Assembly (NCBI GenBank): GCA_044375955.1
Contig: JBILLS010000015.1
Span: 1-40,303 of the forward strand
Reading direction: 5' to 3'
Origin: VGCC01 sp044375955
GTDB taxonomy: Bacteria; Actinomycetota; Actinomycetes; S36-B12
Length of the DNA stretch: 40,303 bases
Part shown: piece by piece, positions 7,400 to 16,324 of the stretch
Position numbering within the stretch: the first letter of the stretch is position 1
How the letters are laid out: every line of letters starts with the position of its first letter
The notes under the pieces: model-generated
The model's database searches: none
The model's input: the letters and a program-made list of their open reading frames with translations, nothing else
What the model was told of the DNA's origin: nothing
Program-made: the position numbers and the translations under genes

Positions 7400-9262
7400 G
7401 TGCCCACACGCTCCGATCTCCGAAATTTCGCCATCGTCGCGCACGTCGACCACGGGAAGACGACCCTCGTCGACGCGATGCTGTGGCAGTCCGGGGCCTT
7501 CCGGGAGAACCAGGATGTCGCTGAGCGCGTGATGGACTCCATGGATCTGGAGCGCGAGAAGGGGATCACGATCCTCGCGAAGAACACCTCAGTGCACTAT
7601 GTCGGGCCTTCTGCTCCCGAAGGCGGGGTGACCTTCAACATCATCGACACCCCGGGCCACGCGGATTTCGGCGGCGAGGTCGAGCGCGGACTGGAGATGG
7701 TCGACGGTGTTGTGCTCCTCGTCGACGCGTCCGAGGGACCTCTGCCCCAGACCCGTTTCGTCCTGCGCAAGGCACTGGCGAAGCGTCTACCCGTTGTCCT
7801 CGTCATCAACAAGGTGGACCGTTCCGATGCGCGCATCAGCGCCGTCGTCGACGAAACCTACGAACTCTTCCTCGATCTCGATGCCGATGAGTCGCAGATC
7901 GACTTCCCGATCGTCTACGCGTCGGCCAAGGCGGGTCGCGCATCACTGGCGAAGCCCGCGGACGGGGGTATGCCTGACGAGGAGAACCTGGAGCCCCTCT
8001 TCCGCACGCTGCTGGACACCATCCCCGCGCCCGAGTACACCGAGGGTGCCCCGTTGCAGGCGCACGTCACGAACCTTGACGCCTCGCCCTACCTCGGCCG
8101 ATTGGCTCTGTGTCGCGTGCATGAGGGCACTATCCGCAAGGGTCAGCAGGTCGCGTGGATGCGCAGCGATGGGCGCGTCGATCGCGTCAAGGTCGTCGAG
8201 CTGCTCATGACCGAGGCCCTCGATCGGGTTCCCGCGGAGTCCGCGGGGCCCGGCGACATCATCGCTGTCGCCGGCATTCCGGAGATCACCATCGGGGACA
8301 CGCTGGCCGACGTCGAGAATCCAGTGGCGCTCCCGTTGATCTCGGTCGATGAACCGTCGATCTCGATGACCATCGGCATCAACACCTCACCCCTCGCCGG
8401 ACGAAGTGGCGGAACGAAGTTGACCGCATCCATGGTCAAGTCACGCCTCGAGGCGGAGACGGTGGGCAACGTGTCCATTCGAGTGGTCCCCACCGAGCGC
8501 CCGGACACCTGGGAGGTGCAGGGCCGCGGGGAGCTGCAGTTGGCGATCCTCGTCGAGTTGATGAAGCGCGAAGGCTTCGAACTCACCGTGGGCAAACCCC
8601 AGGTGGTGACGCGCACCATCGACGGAAAGGTGCACGAACCGATCGAGCGCCTCAGCGTGGACATCCCCGAGGACTATCTCGGGGTGGTGACGCAGTTGAT
8701 GGCCCTGCGCAAGGGACGGATGGAGCAGATGGTCAACCACGGCACGGGCTGGGTGCGTATGGAGTACCTGGTTCCCGCCCGCGGGTTGATCGGCTTCCGC
8801 ACCGAATTCCTGACCGAGACCCGCGGCACGGGCCTGTTGCACCACGTCTTCGACCGCTACGAACCGTGGCACGGTGAGTTGCGCACGCGTCCGACCGGAT
8901 CGCTCGTCGCTGATCGCTCGGGTCAGACGACGGGCTTCGCACTGGCCAACCTGCAGGAGCGCGGCACCATGTTCGTCGGGCCCGGCACCGAGGTCTACGA
9001 GGGGATGATCGTCGGCGAGAACTCGCGGGCGGATGACATGGATGTCAATCCCACCAAGGAGAAGAAGCTGACCAATATGCGTGCGTCCACGGGTGACGTG
9101 TTGGTTCCCCTCATCCCGCACAAGCAACTCTCCCTGGAACAGGCGCTCGAGTTCTGCCGTGAGGATGAGTGCGTCGAAGTCGCTCCTTCGGCGGTGCGAC
9201 TGCGCAAGGTCATCCTGGCCGCGACGGATCGGGTCAAGGCCTCGCGGGGCCGTAAGTCCTAA
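7400..9262 (+). CDS. typA: Translational GTPase TypA/BipA
   Basis: A 620-residue GTPase of the EF-G superfamily that binds ribosomes and assists 50S assembly and stress adaptation. The G domain begins AIVAHVDHGKTTLVDAML (11-28), with DTPGHADFGGEVERGL as G3 and NKVDR as G4. Beta-barrel and EF-G-like domains and the BipA-specific C-terminal region (KEKKLTNMRAST) follow. Length is normal. The GTG start is fixed by TAGGGT (7388-7393), which ends six bases upstream and is placed between the CDF stop and this gene. Thus typA probably has its own leaderless promoter. Its TAA stop overlaps the convergent peptidase stop within CTAA (9259-9262). Confidence 0.97.
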   Translation: MPTRSDLRNFAIVAHVDHGKTTLVDAMLWQSGAFRENQDVAERVMDSMDLEREKGITILAKNTSVHYVGPSAPEGGVTFNIIDTPGHADFGGEVERGLEMVDGVVLLVDASEGPLPQTRFVLRKALAKRLPVVLVINKVDRSDARISAVVDETYELFLDLDADESQIDFPIVYASAKAGRASLAKPADGGMPDEENLEPLFRTLLDTIPAPEYTEGAPLQAHVTNLDASPYLGRLALCRVHEGTIRKGQQVAWMRSDGRVDRVKVVELLMTEALDRVPAESAGPGDIIAVAGIPEITIGDTLADVENPVALPLISVDEPSISMTIGINTSPLAGRSGGTKLTASMVKSRLEAETVGNVSIRVVPTERPDTWEVQGRGELQLAILVELMKREGFELTVGKPQVVTRTIDGKVHEPIERLSVDIPEDYLGVVTQLMALRKGRMEQMVNHGTGWVRMEYLVPARGLIGFRTEFLTETRGTGLLHHVFDRYEPWHGELRTRPTGSLVADRSGQTTGFALANLQERGTMFVGPGTEVYEGMIVGENSRADDMDVNPTKEKKLTNMRASTGDVLVPLIPHKQLSLEQALEFCREDECVEVAPSAVRLRKVILAATDRVKASRGRKS

Positions 9263-11334
9263 TCGGTCAGGTGCGTTCGGAAGAACTCCACCTCGGTGCG
9301 CAACAGGTTCTCGGTGACGATCTCCTGCGGAGTCATGTGCGTGACACCCGAGAGGGGGAGCACGGAGTGCGGCTTCCCGGCCGCGAGCAGTGCGCTCGAC
9401 AGCTGCAGGGTGTGTGCGGCGAGGACGTTGTCGTCTGCCAGCCCATGGATGAGGAGCAGTGGACGGGTGAGGTTTCCTGCGCGAGTGAGGAGGGAGTTCG
9501 CGTCGTACACGGTGACGTTGTCCTGCGGGAGCCCGAGGTAACGCTCGGTGTAGGCCGTGTCGTAGAGCCGCCAGTCGGTGACCGGCGCACCCGCGACCGC
9601 GGCATGGAAGACGTCGGGTCGATCGAGCACGGCGAGGGCCGCTAAGTACCCCCCGAACGACCATCCGCGGATGCCCACCCGTGTCGCATCGAGATCGGGG
9701 AATGCCGCAAGCACCGACTGCAGTCCGGTCACCTGATCGGCGAGCACTCTGGAGGCGAGGTCACCCGCGACGGCGTGCTCCCATTCGGGTCCCACACCAG
9801 GTGTCCCGCGGCCGTCGACCACCACGACCGCGAAACCCTGATCCGCCAACCACTGCTCCGTGAGGTAGGCCGCACCGCTGCGCACCACGCGCTGTGCGTG
9901 CGGGCCGCCGTACGGCGAACAGATGACCGGCAGGCGCGTACCGTCCACGTGATCTCGGGGGAGCAGTACCGCGCACCGGATCCGCGGATCCGTGGGAACG
10001 TGCATGTGCACGACGGGTGAGACGAGCGGTGTCTCCGCGTGTGAGGTGATCGGGTGACCACCCCCGTCTATCAGCAGTCGAGCCTGGGATCGGGTCTCGC
10101 CGAGGGTGGCGCATACGGTCACTCGAGGGAGCGCAGTGCTGCCGTTGGTGGCGGCGGCGCACCAGCCGTCGGTGGGGGTCAACCAGGTGAGGTGACCCCC
10201 GGGAGTGATGTGCGCGACCGCACGCGTGGTCGGACTGGGCTGCGCGCCGATGACGAAGCCGCCGTCATCCGCGCTGAGGAGTGCATCGACCTGGATGTCG
10301 GGAGGTGTCAGTGGTGCGCCATCGCGGCAAAGCCGGAAGGCACCCGCATCCGGCAGCACCTCCAGGAGTGATCTGTCGGATCCCTCCCGTGGAACCCCGG
10401 GAATCAGGGTGATCCACGGTGTACATGTGCGTCGACCGCGTTCGACGACGCGACCGCGCGTATCGACGGAGAGGATGAGTTGTGTGCGTTGGTCGCGGGA
10501 TAGAACACTGACGATCGCCCGCTCGTCCTCGGTCGGATGCACGGTGGCGAGGTACGGGAACGCGTCGTGGTCCCACTCGACCTCTGTGAGCCGACCTTCC
10601 AGGGTCGCCACATGCAGGCTGACCTGCGGGTTACCGAACCCGGCCTGCGGATAGCGGTGCGGGACGGGATCGCGCTCGGGTTGGGCCGGATCACCGATCC
10701 ATCGAATCGGTACCGGATCCTCGTCGCTACGTTCGATGAGCAAGGTCGCCGAGTCGGAGAACCACCATGTGCCGCGATGGCGATCGAGCTCTTCGGCGGC
10801 GACGAAGTCCGCGAGGCCGTAGGTGACGGTCTCCGACTCCGGCGAGGCGATGCACCCGCCATCGGACACGTGCACTGCATTCCCCGAGACGTAGGCGACC
10901 CGCGTGCCGTCGGGGGAGATACGCGGATCGATCACCGCGCCGTCATGGGGGATGTGACGGATCTCCCCGGAGGTGGTGTCGACCTGGTAGAGGGCGCCGT
11001 CGAGTGCGAAGGCAACCGCGCGCGCACCGGTGTCCGATGAGAAGTCGGTGATGCCGGTGGTCACCTCGCGTAAGCGCTCGCGGCGTGCTGCCTCGCGCGG
11101 GTCGAGGTCCCGGGTCGAGGCGGTGAGTGCCGCGGAATCGACCAGACGGACTTCGCGCCATCCCTCCGACTCACGCATCACCCACAGATCACCGGCGGGG
11201 ACGCGTGAACCGGCACTGCGGATGAAGACCACGCGGTCGTCGGCAACGCGGAACGAGCGGGGGATACCCAGGCGGAAATTGCGCGTCAGGGCCTTCTGCC
11301 GCGGGTAGGTCTCCACGCGCCCATGCTGCCGCAT
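9259..11334 (-). CDS. S9 family peptidase (dipeptidyl-peptidase IV-like)
   Basis: A 691-residue serine peptidase with an N-terminal beta-propeller (about 20-430) and a C-terminal alpha/beta hydrolase domain. The nucleophile is S559 in GWSFGGY, the acid lies in GLADDNV (634-635) and the histidine is H666 in GVTHMTP. Two adjacent glutamates at 181-182 in the propeller match the DPP-IV motif that anchors the substrate N-terminus, so an X-Pro-type dipeptidyl aminopeptidase is likely. No signal peptide is visible, suggesting a cytoplasmic enzyme. The start is uncertain. The ATG at 11334 leaves 13 bp to the divergent mshB and lies against the mshB -10. A GTG at 11316 gives the more typical METYPRQKALTRNF start. 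Confidence 0.92.
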   Translation of the reverse strand: MRQHGRVETYPRQKALTRNFRLGIPRSFRVADDRVVFIRSAGSRVPAGDLWVMRESEGWREVRLVDSAALTASTRDLDPREAARRERLREVTTGITDFSSDTGARAVAFALDGALYQVDTTSGEIRHIPHDGAVIDPRISPDGTRVAYVSGNAVHVSDGGCIASPESETVTYGLADFVAAEELDRHRGTWWFSDSATLLIERSDEDPVPIRWIGDPAQPERDPVPHRYPQAGFGNPQVSLHVATLEGRLTEVEWDHDAFPYLATVHPTEDERAIVSVLSRDQRTQLILSVDTRGRVVERGRRTCTPWITLIPGVPREGSDRSLLEVLPDAGAFRLCRDGAPLTPPDIQVDALLSADDGGFVIGAQPSPTTRAVAHITPGGHLTWLTPTDGWCAAATNGSTALPRVTVCATLGETRSQARLLIDGGGHPITSHAETPLVSPVVHMHVPTDPRIRCAVLLPRDHVDGTRLPVICSPYGGPHAQRVVRSGAAYLTEQWLADQGFAVVVVDGRGTPGVGPEWEHAVAGDLASRVLADQVTGLQSVLAAFPDLDATRVGIRGWSFGGYLAALAVLDRPDVFHAAVAGAPVTDWRLYDTAYTERYLGLPQDNVTVYDANSLLTRAGNLTRPLLLIHGLADDNVLAAHTLQLSSALLAAGKPHSVLPLSGVTHMTPQEIVTENLLRTEVEFFRTHLTD

Positions 11335-11347
11335 CTAGTCTGCTGCC

Positions 11348-12244
11348 GTGATCGCCTCCGACCGCCGCCTGCTCATCGTCCATGCGCATCCCGACGACGA
11401 GAGCATCGGGACCGGTGTGACGCTGGCGAAGTACGTCGACGAGGGCGCTCACGTCACGCTGGTCACCTGCACTTTGGGTGAGGAGGGCGAAGTCCTCACC
11501 CCGGAGTTGTCCCACCTGGCGGCCGATAAGGAGGATCGCCTCGGTGAGCACCGGATCGGTGAGCTGACCGCCGCGATGGCCGAACTGGGCGTCACCGACT
11601 TCCGCCTCCTCGGGGGTGCGGGTCGTTTCCGCGACTCCGGAATGGTGGGCACCCCCGCGAATGACAACCCGCAGGCCTTCTGGCGCGCGGACCTCCTGGA
11701 TGCCGCGACCGAACTCGTCGCGATCATCCGAGAGGTGCGTCCGCAGGTCGCCGTCACGTACGACGACTTCGGTCTGTACGGGCACCCGGATCACATCCAG
11801 GCACACCGGGTCACGCACTACGCGGTGAGCCTTGCGGAGAGTCCCACCTTCCGACCCGACCTCGGACCAGCGTGGTCAGTGGAGAAGATCTACTGGACCG
11901 CCATGCCTCGAAGCGTCATCATCGCTGGCATCGAGGAACTCAAAGCCATGGGTATGGACGACGAGTTCACGGCGATGAACCCCGAGGACATCGACTTCGC
12001 GTGCCCCGATGATGTCGTCACAACCATGATCGATGGTCGGGACAAGCTGCCACGCAAGATGGCCGCACTCGCTGCGCATGCAACGCAGGTGAATGTGCAG
12101 GAGGGCTTCTTCGCGCTGTCGAACAATCTCGGCTCCAAAGGTTTCGGCGTGGAGTACTTCCGACTCGTGCGCGGCGGTGACGGCGGTTCCTATTCCATGT
12201 CGGATCCGGAGACCGATCTGTTCGCGGGAATCAGCACCGAGTGA
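11348..12244 (+). CDS. mshB: Mycothiol biosynthesis deacetylase MshB
   Basis: The 298-residue zinc enzyme removes the acetyl group from GlcNAc-inositol, the second enzymatic step towards mycothiol, the actinobacterial counterpart of glutathione. Zinc ligands are visible as H14 and D17 in AHPDDE and H149 in YGHPDH. The LmbE/PIG-L family shape and length fit MshB. The closely related amidase Mca is a possible alternative, but synteny (DUF6113 next, ferredoxin and dapC further on) favours MshB. The GTG start has TAGTCT (11336-11341) six bases upstream, predicting a leaderless mRNA. It overlaps the next gene by four bases (GTGA). Confidence 0.93.
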   Translation: MIASDRRLLIVHAHPDDESIGTGVTLAKYVDEGAHVTLVTCTLGEEGEVLTPELSHLAADKEDRLGEHRIGELTAAMAELGVTDFRLLGGAGRFRDSGMVGTPANDNPQAFWRADLLDAATELVAIIREVRPQVAVTYDDFGLYGHPDHIQAHRVTHYAVSLAESPTFRPDLGPAWSVEKIYWTAMPRSVIIAGIEELKAMGMDDEFTAMNPEDIDFACPDDVVTTMIDGRDKLPRKMAALAAHATQVNVQEGFFALSNNLGSKGFGVEYFRLVRGGDGGSYSMSDPETDLFAGISTE

Positions 12245-12627
12245 GATCCGCGTCCGTTCTACTCGGCATGTTCGTGGGCGCCCTCCTCGGTGTCATCGGT
12301 GCCTTCCTCCAGGCCCAGCGACTCGTGATCGAGCAGTGGGGCTTTTCGATCCCGTGGGGCGCGATCGTCGCCTGTATCGGAATTCTGATCGTGATCCGTG
12401 GTGCCGTGGTCGGAGCCGGTACTCGGTGGGCGGGCTGGGGCGTGATCCTCGGGTGGCTCGGCGCCAGCATCGCCCTCTCGGCGGAGTCACCGTCGGGGGA
12501 CATCGCCATCTCATCCGGGGTGCGCCAGATGACCTACCTGCTCACCACGGTGATCCTGGGCGCGATGTTGGCCACCCTCCCACCGAGGTTGCGGAACCCG
12601 CGGTCCAGCACGCACGTCGGAGCCTGA
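12241..12627 (+). CDS. DUF6113 family membrane protein
   Basis: A 128-residue integral membrane protein with about four hydrophobic helices and a short polar C-terminus (RLRNPRSSTHVGA). It resembles the DUF6113 family encoded directly downstream of mshB in many actinobacteria. Its GTG start overlaps the mshB TGA stop in GTGA, so the two are almost certainly co-translated. Function is unknown. The constant pairing with mshB suggests a link to mycothiol or only a conserved operon position; nothing in the sequence decides this. Confidence 0.75.
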   Translation: MRSASVLLGMFVGALLGVIGAFLQAQRLVIEQWGFSIPWGAIVACIGILIVIRGAVVGAGTRWAGWGVILGWLGASIALSAESPSGDIAISSGVRQMTYLLTTVILGAMLATLPPRLRNPRSSTHVGA

Positions 12628-12648
12628 CGAAGGATCGGGAACGCCAGC

Positions 12649-12665
12649 ACCTACCATCAGTAGGT
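12649..12665. promoter_or_regulatory. Inverted repeat over the VanW-gene -10
   Basis: A perfect inverted repeat, ACCTAC-N5-GTAGGT, covers the -10 hexamer TACCAT (12652-12657) and the predicted transcript start of the downstream gene. A 17-bp symmetric site exactly over a promoter is a typical repressor-operator geometry. It could also fold as a small hairpin at the 5' end of the mRNA. No regulator gene is adjacent. Confidence 0.5.
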
Positions 12666-12688
12666 CACGCCACGTGGGAGGTCAGGGG

Positions 12689-14497
12689 TTGTCAGAGCAT
12701 CGGGCAGGTATGCCCGCGGCAGCCCGTTACACCCTGATCGCGGGTGGCGTGGTCGCGGCGGTCGTCGCGGGCGTCTATCTCTGGCTCGTCCTGTCCACCG
12801 GAACGACCATCCACCCGGGGACCTCCGTCTCCGGAATCGCCATCGGGGGGATGTCCCGCGACGAGGCCATCGAGACCCTGCAGCGCAGGGTTGGCTCGGA
12901 CGCTCGCAAACACTTCACGCTGGTCGCGGGGGAGGAGGAATTCCGGCTCAGTCCCAAGGAACTCGGCCTCCGGCTACGACTGCCGGCGACCGTCGACCAG
13001 GCCATCGGCCGCAGCTGGAATCCGGTGACCGCCTTCCAGAACCGATTCGCCACCACCGAACTCGCGCCCCAGGTCGAGGTCGATGACGCAACCCTCGACG
13101 CCGGCATCGCGAACCTCGCGCGGAGCATCGACACCCCGCCCATCGAACCCACGTTGAGTGTCTCCGGGGGGAAGGCGACGCTGAACCCGGGAGTGCCGGG
13201 TGTCGAGCTCGACCAGGAGGCCTCGCGGGAACTTCTTGTCGAGAGTCTCCTCCAACCACGCGCAGACATCGCACTTCCGCTCATCACTGTCTCGCCCGAG
13301 GTGAGCGATGATGCGGCTCAGCGCGCGCGTGCGCTCGCGAAATCGGCGATCGCGGAGCCAGTGACGGTGCAAGCCGGGGGCGTCACCGCGACGATTCCCA
13401 CATCCGCCCTGGTCAAGGCGCTGAGTTTCACGCGCGAAGGTGGCGAACTCGTACCGAAGCTCGACGGAGCCGTGCTCCACGAGTCGATCGCCGATCAACT
13501 CGCCGAGGTCGAGACTCCGGGTCGTGATGCAACCTTCCAGATCACCAAGGGTGTCCCGGTCGTGGTGCCGTCACTGGTCGGCCGGGGTATCGCGGACGAG
13601 GAGCTCGCGACTGCGGTCACGGGTGTCCTGGGTGCCACCGGAGCCGCGCGAGACGTGACGGTCTCCTTCGGGGTCCGTGAACCCGAACTCACCACGGAGG
13701 AGGCGAAGGCCCTCGGCATCACCGAGAAGTTGTCCACTTTCACCCAGAACTTCCCGTACGCCGCGTATCGCGTACAGAACATCGGCCAGGCGGCCGAATA
13801 CATCGATGGCACCCTGCTGATGCCAGGTGAGGTCTTCTCGATGAACGAGGTGATCAAGGAACGCACTCCCGAGAACGGCTACACGCTGGGAATCGTCATC
13901 GGGCCGGGCGGAATATTCGAAGAGCAACAGGGTGGCGGTGTCTCCGCGTCGGCAACCGCCGTGTGGACAGCGGCGTTCTTCGCGGGCATGGAGGAGGTGA
14001 GTACACGAGCACATTCGATCTACATCAGTCGCTACCAACCAGGACTCGAGGCTACGGTCGCCTGGGGTTTGTTCGATATGCAGTTCCGCAACAGCAACCC
14101 CAACCCCGTGTTCATCACGACGAAGATGACGAATACATCCCTCAGGGTCACCTTCTGGGGAACGCGCCAATATGACGAGATCACGGCGGAATTCGGGCCG
14201 AAGACGAACATCCGTCCCTACAGCGTGATTGAGAAGAGGAAGAAGGTCAAGGAGGGCTGCATGGAGCAGTCCGGTGTGGATGGCTTCAATATCAATGTGG
14301 ATCGGGTCTTCTTCAACGATGGGCAGGAGGTGAAGCGTGAAACCTTCAGCACCTCCTATCGGCCCGCTCCCCAGGTCAAGTGCGGAGTCAAGAAGCCCAA
14401 GGATGACGACGAAGAACTGCTGATCGAGGAGCTACCCCCTGTGGCTCCACCGGGCACTCTGCCCGGGAACGAATTCGTCAACACCCCCGCCGCTTAG
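12689..14497 (+). CDS. VanW family protein with YoaR-type domains
   Basis: A 602-residue envelope protein. It has a transmembrane anchor at about residues 13-35, two extracellular YoaR/PG_binding_4-like repeats (about 40-330, each following a GIAIGGMSRDEA-like or GVELDQEAS-like segment), and a VanW domain starting near FTQNFPYAAYRVQNIGQAA. The VanW core contains LLMPGEVFSMNEV and GGGVSASATAVW. The family is cell-wall associated, and VanW itself accompanies some vancomycin-resistance clusters without a known reaction. A TTG start (MSEHRAG) is chosen because GGGAGG stands seven bases upstream; an ATG seven codons later is the alternative. The C-terminal tail is lysine- and acid-rich. Its stop overlaps the convergent cysS stop in TTAG. 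Confidence 0.85.
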   Translation: MSEHRAGMPAAARYTLIAGGVVAAVVAGVYLWLVLSTGTTIHPGTSVSGIAIGGMSRDEAIETLQRRVGSDARKHFTLVAGEEEFRLSPKELGLRLRLPATVDQAIGRSWNPVTAFQNRFATTELAPQVEVDDATLDAGIANLARSIDTPPIEPTLSVSGGKATLNPGVPGVELDQEASRELLVESLLQPRADIALPLITVSPEVSDDAAQRARALAKSAIAEPVTVQAGGVTATIPTSALVKALSFTREGGELVPKLDGAVLHESIADQLAEVETPGRDATFQITKGVPVVVPSLVGRGIADEELATAVTGVLGATGAARDVTVSFGVREPELTTEEAKALGITEKLSTFTQNFPYAAYRVQNIGQAAEYIDGTLLMPGEVFSMNEVIKERTPENGYTLGIVIGPGGIFEEQQGGGVSASATAVWTAAFFAGMEEVSTRAHSIYISRYQPGLEATVAWGLFDMQFRNSNPNPVFITTKMTNTSLRVTFWGTRQYDEITAEFGPKTNIRPYSVIEKRKKVKEGCMEQSGVDGFNINVDRVFFNDGQEVKRETFSTSYRPAPQVKCGVKKPKDDDEELLIEELPPVAPPGTLPGNEFVNTPAA

Positions 14498-15903
14498 CGG
14501 GGCTCGACCGACTGGCCATCGGGGCCGTCGGTCACCTGGTATCCCAGTTCCGCGATGCGGGTTCGCAGAGCATCTGATTCCGCCCAATCTTTGTTGGCGC
14601 GGGCATGGGAGCGCAGCTCGACAAGGGCTGCAACGTCATCGGGCACTTCATGCGAGCGTCCGACATCGCGGGTGAGATCCAGACCCAGGACGCGGTCGGC
14701 CCATGCGAAGAACTCGAACTTCGCGCCATCCTCAGCCGGGTCACGTTCCACCTGGTGCAGGAGTTGGAGCGCGCGTGGGGTGTCGAGATCGTCCCGGACG
14801 GCGGACCGGAAATCATCTCGCCAGGAATCAGGTATGGGCCGTGAGGCGGACGTGGCCCAGACCGCGACGCGCGCGCGCCACCGTGACAGCGTGGTGGCAG
14901 CGCCCTCGATCACCGACCACGTGAGGTTCATCTGCTGCCGATACCGGTGCTGCAGGAACGCCAGGCGCAACGCGAGTGGATCTATACCCCGCTCCACGAC
15001 ATGGTCGACGAGCACCACGTTCCCCGCGGACTTGCTCATCTTGCGTCCGTCGAAAAGCAGGTGCTCGGCGTGCACCCAGGTAGTGACCACTTCATGGCCC
15101 ACGGCTGCGTTGCTCTGTGCCCGCTCGTCTTCGTGATGGGGGAAGCGGAGGTCGATGCCGCCGGTGTGGATGTCGATGCGCGGACCTAGTAGCCGCAGGC
15201 TCATCACGCTGCACTCGATGTGCCAGCCGGGGAATCCGCGACCCCACGGGGTGTCCCACACCATCTGAGTACGAGTGTCCCCGGCGTGCTTCCATAGCGC
15301 CCAGTCGGCATGGAATCGCTTGGCGGTCGGGGCGCTCCCGTCGAACTTGTGTCCTGCCCGCAGGTCCTCGATGCGATTGCCGCTGATCCGTCCATAGTCC
15401 GACACCGAGGTCACGTCGAAGTACACCGAGTGGTCGTCGCCGACGTACGCGTGACCGGATGCGATCAGGTCACCGATCAACTCGATCATGGCGTCGATCC
15501 AGTCGCTGGCCCTCGGGTACTCATCGGCGGGGTAGATGTTGAGCGCAGCAAGGTCTCGGTGGAATGCCGCCTCGTACCGTCGGGCCACGTCGTAGGCCGA
15601 GCTCCCCGTCGTCTCGGCCTCCCGGACGACACGATCCTCGATGCCCCCCTGGCCCTCGTCGACACCGCCCAAACCGGTGTCATCGGCCATATGACCGACA
15701 TCGGTGATGTTCTGGACGACCTGGGTGCGCAGTCCTTCGTCTCGGGCGACCCGCGCAATCAGATCCGTGACCAGGAAGGTGCGCATATTGCCCACGTGGG
15801 CGTCGCGGTAGACCGTGGGCCCGCAGGCGTAGATACGCAGGACTCCCGGGGTGATGGGCTCGATGGTCACCGCTGCGCGCGAGACGGTGTCGTACAGGCG
15901 CAC
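14494..15903 (-). CDS. cysS: Cysteinyl-tRNA synthetase, CysS2 type
   Basis: A 469-residue class I aminoacyl-tRNA synthetase charging tRNA-Cys. The HIGH-type motif is HVGN (36-39), KMSKS is at 288-292, and zinc ligands are C27, C231, H256 and E260. The N-terminus (RLYDT, CGPTVYRDAHVGN) and an insertion with ITDVGHMADDTG resemble the second CysS type found in Streptomyces rather than the main CysS. MshC, the related mycothiol ligase, is unlikely because this protein is longer and keeps the full anticodon-binding C-terminus. The GTG start is preceded by TAGGCT (15910-15915, minus strand) at six bases. Whether a main CysS exists elsewhere cannot be seen. Confidence 0.92.
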   Translation of the reverse strand: MRLYDTVSRAAVTIEPITPGVLRIYACGPTVYRDAHVGNMRTFLVTDLIARVARDEGLRTQVVQNITDVGHMADDTGLGGVDEGQGGIEDRVVREAETTGSSAYDVARRYEAAFHRDLAALNIYPADEYPRASDWIDAMIELIGDLIASGHAYVGDDHSVYFDVTSVSDYGRISGNRIEDLRAGHKFDGSAPTAKRFHADWALWKHAGDTRTQMVWDTPWGRGFPGWHIECSVMSLRLLGPRIDIHTGGIDLRFPHHEDERAQSNAAVGHEVVTTWVHAEHLLFDGRKMSKSAGNVVLVDHVVERGIDPLALRLAFLQHRYRQQMNLTWSVIEGAATTLSRWRARVAVWATSASRPIPDSWRDDFRSAVRDDLDTPRALQLLHQVERDPAEDGAKFEFFAWADRVLGLDLTRDVGRSHEVPDDVAALVELRSHARANKDWAESDALRTRIAELGYQVTDGPDGQSVEPR

Positions 15904-15940
15904 CCGGTCAGCCTAAGCGGCCAGCCACATACCTGCCGTG

Positions 15941-15989
15941 TACGGTGAGACGCGCAGGGTGGACCTGCCATGGTTCGGACATTCGGAGG
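15941..15989 (+). promoter_or_regulatory. Ferredoxin gene promoter and ribosome-binding site
   Basis: TACGGT (15941-15946) is the best -10 for the ferredoxin-dapC unit, placing the transcript start near 15953. The roughly 43-base leader carries CGGAGG (15984-15989), six bases before the ATG. This gene therefore uses a Shine-Dalgarno leader, unlike most of its neighbours. Confidence 0.55.
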
Positions 15990-15995
15990 CGCACG

Positions 15996-16322
15996 ATGAC
16001 GTACGTCATCACATTCCCGTGTGTGGATCTCAAGGACAAGGCATGCATCGAGGAATGTCCGGTCGACTGCATCTACGAGGGTGACCGGATGCTCTACATC
16101 CAGCCGGATGAGTGCGTGGACTGTGGGGCCTGCGAACCCGTCTGCCCGGTCGAGGCCATCTTTTACGAGGACGATGTCCCGGATGAATGGGCCGACTACA
16201 CAGCGGCTAACGCCGAGTTCTTCGCCGAGCTGGGATCCCCGGGTGGTGCGGCCAAGTTGGGTCCCCAGTCCCTCGACGCCGGCATCCTCGCGAACGTGCC
16301 GCCGCAGCAACACGATCACTGA
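15996..16322 (+). CDS. fdxA: Ferredoxin, 7Fe type ([3Fe-4S][4Fe-4S])
   Basis: A 108-residue soluble electron carrier. The cluster-binding pattern is that of bacterial 7Fe ferredoxins. FPCVDLKDKACIEECPVDCI gives Cys-x7-Cys-x3-Cys-Pro, and CVDCGACEPVCP gives the 4Fe motif. An acidic C-terminal extension typical of the FdxA/FdxC type follows. The ATG has CGGAGG six bases upstream. dapC starts two bases after its stop, and this fdxA-dapC pair is conserved in actinobacteria. Electron partners (for example P450s, IspH or nitrogen/sulfur enzymes) cannot be decided from sequence. Confidence 0.96.
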   Translation: MTYVITFPCVDLKDKACIEECPVDCIYEGDRMLYIQPDECVDCGACEPVCPVEAIFYEDDVPDEWADYTAANAEFFAELGSPGGAAKLGPQSLDAGILANVPPQQHDH

Positions 16323-16324
16323 TC

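Noticed and set aside
14494..15903. MshC (mycothiol cysteine ligase) for the synthetase gene
   Set aside because: The protein is full CysS length, with KMSKS, the complete zinc site and a C-terminal anticodon-binding region; MshC is shorter and lacks that region.
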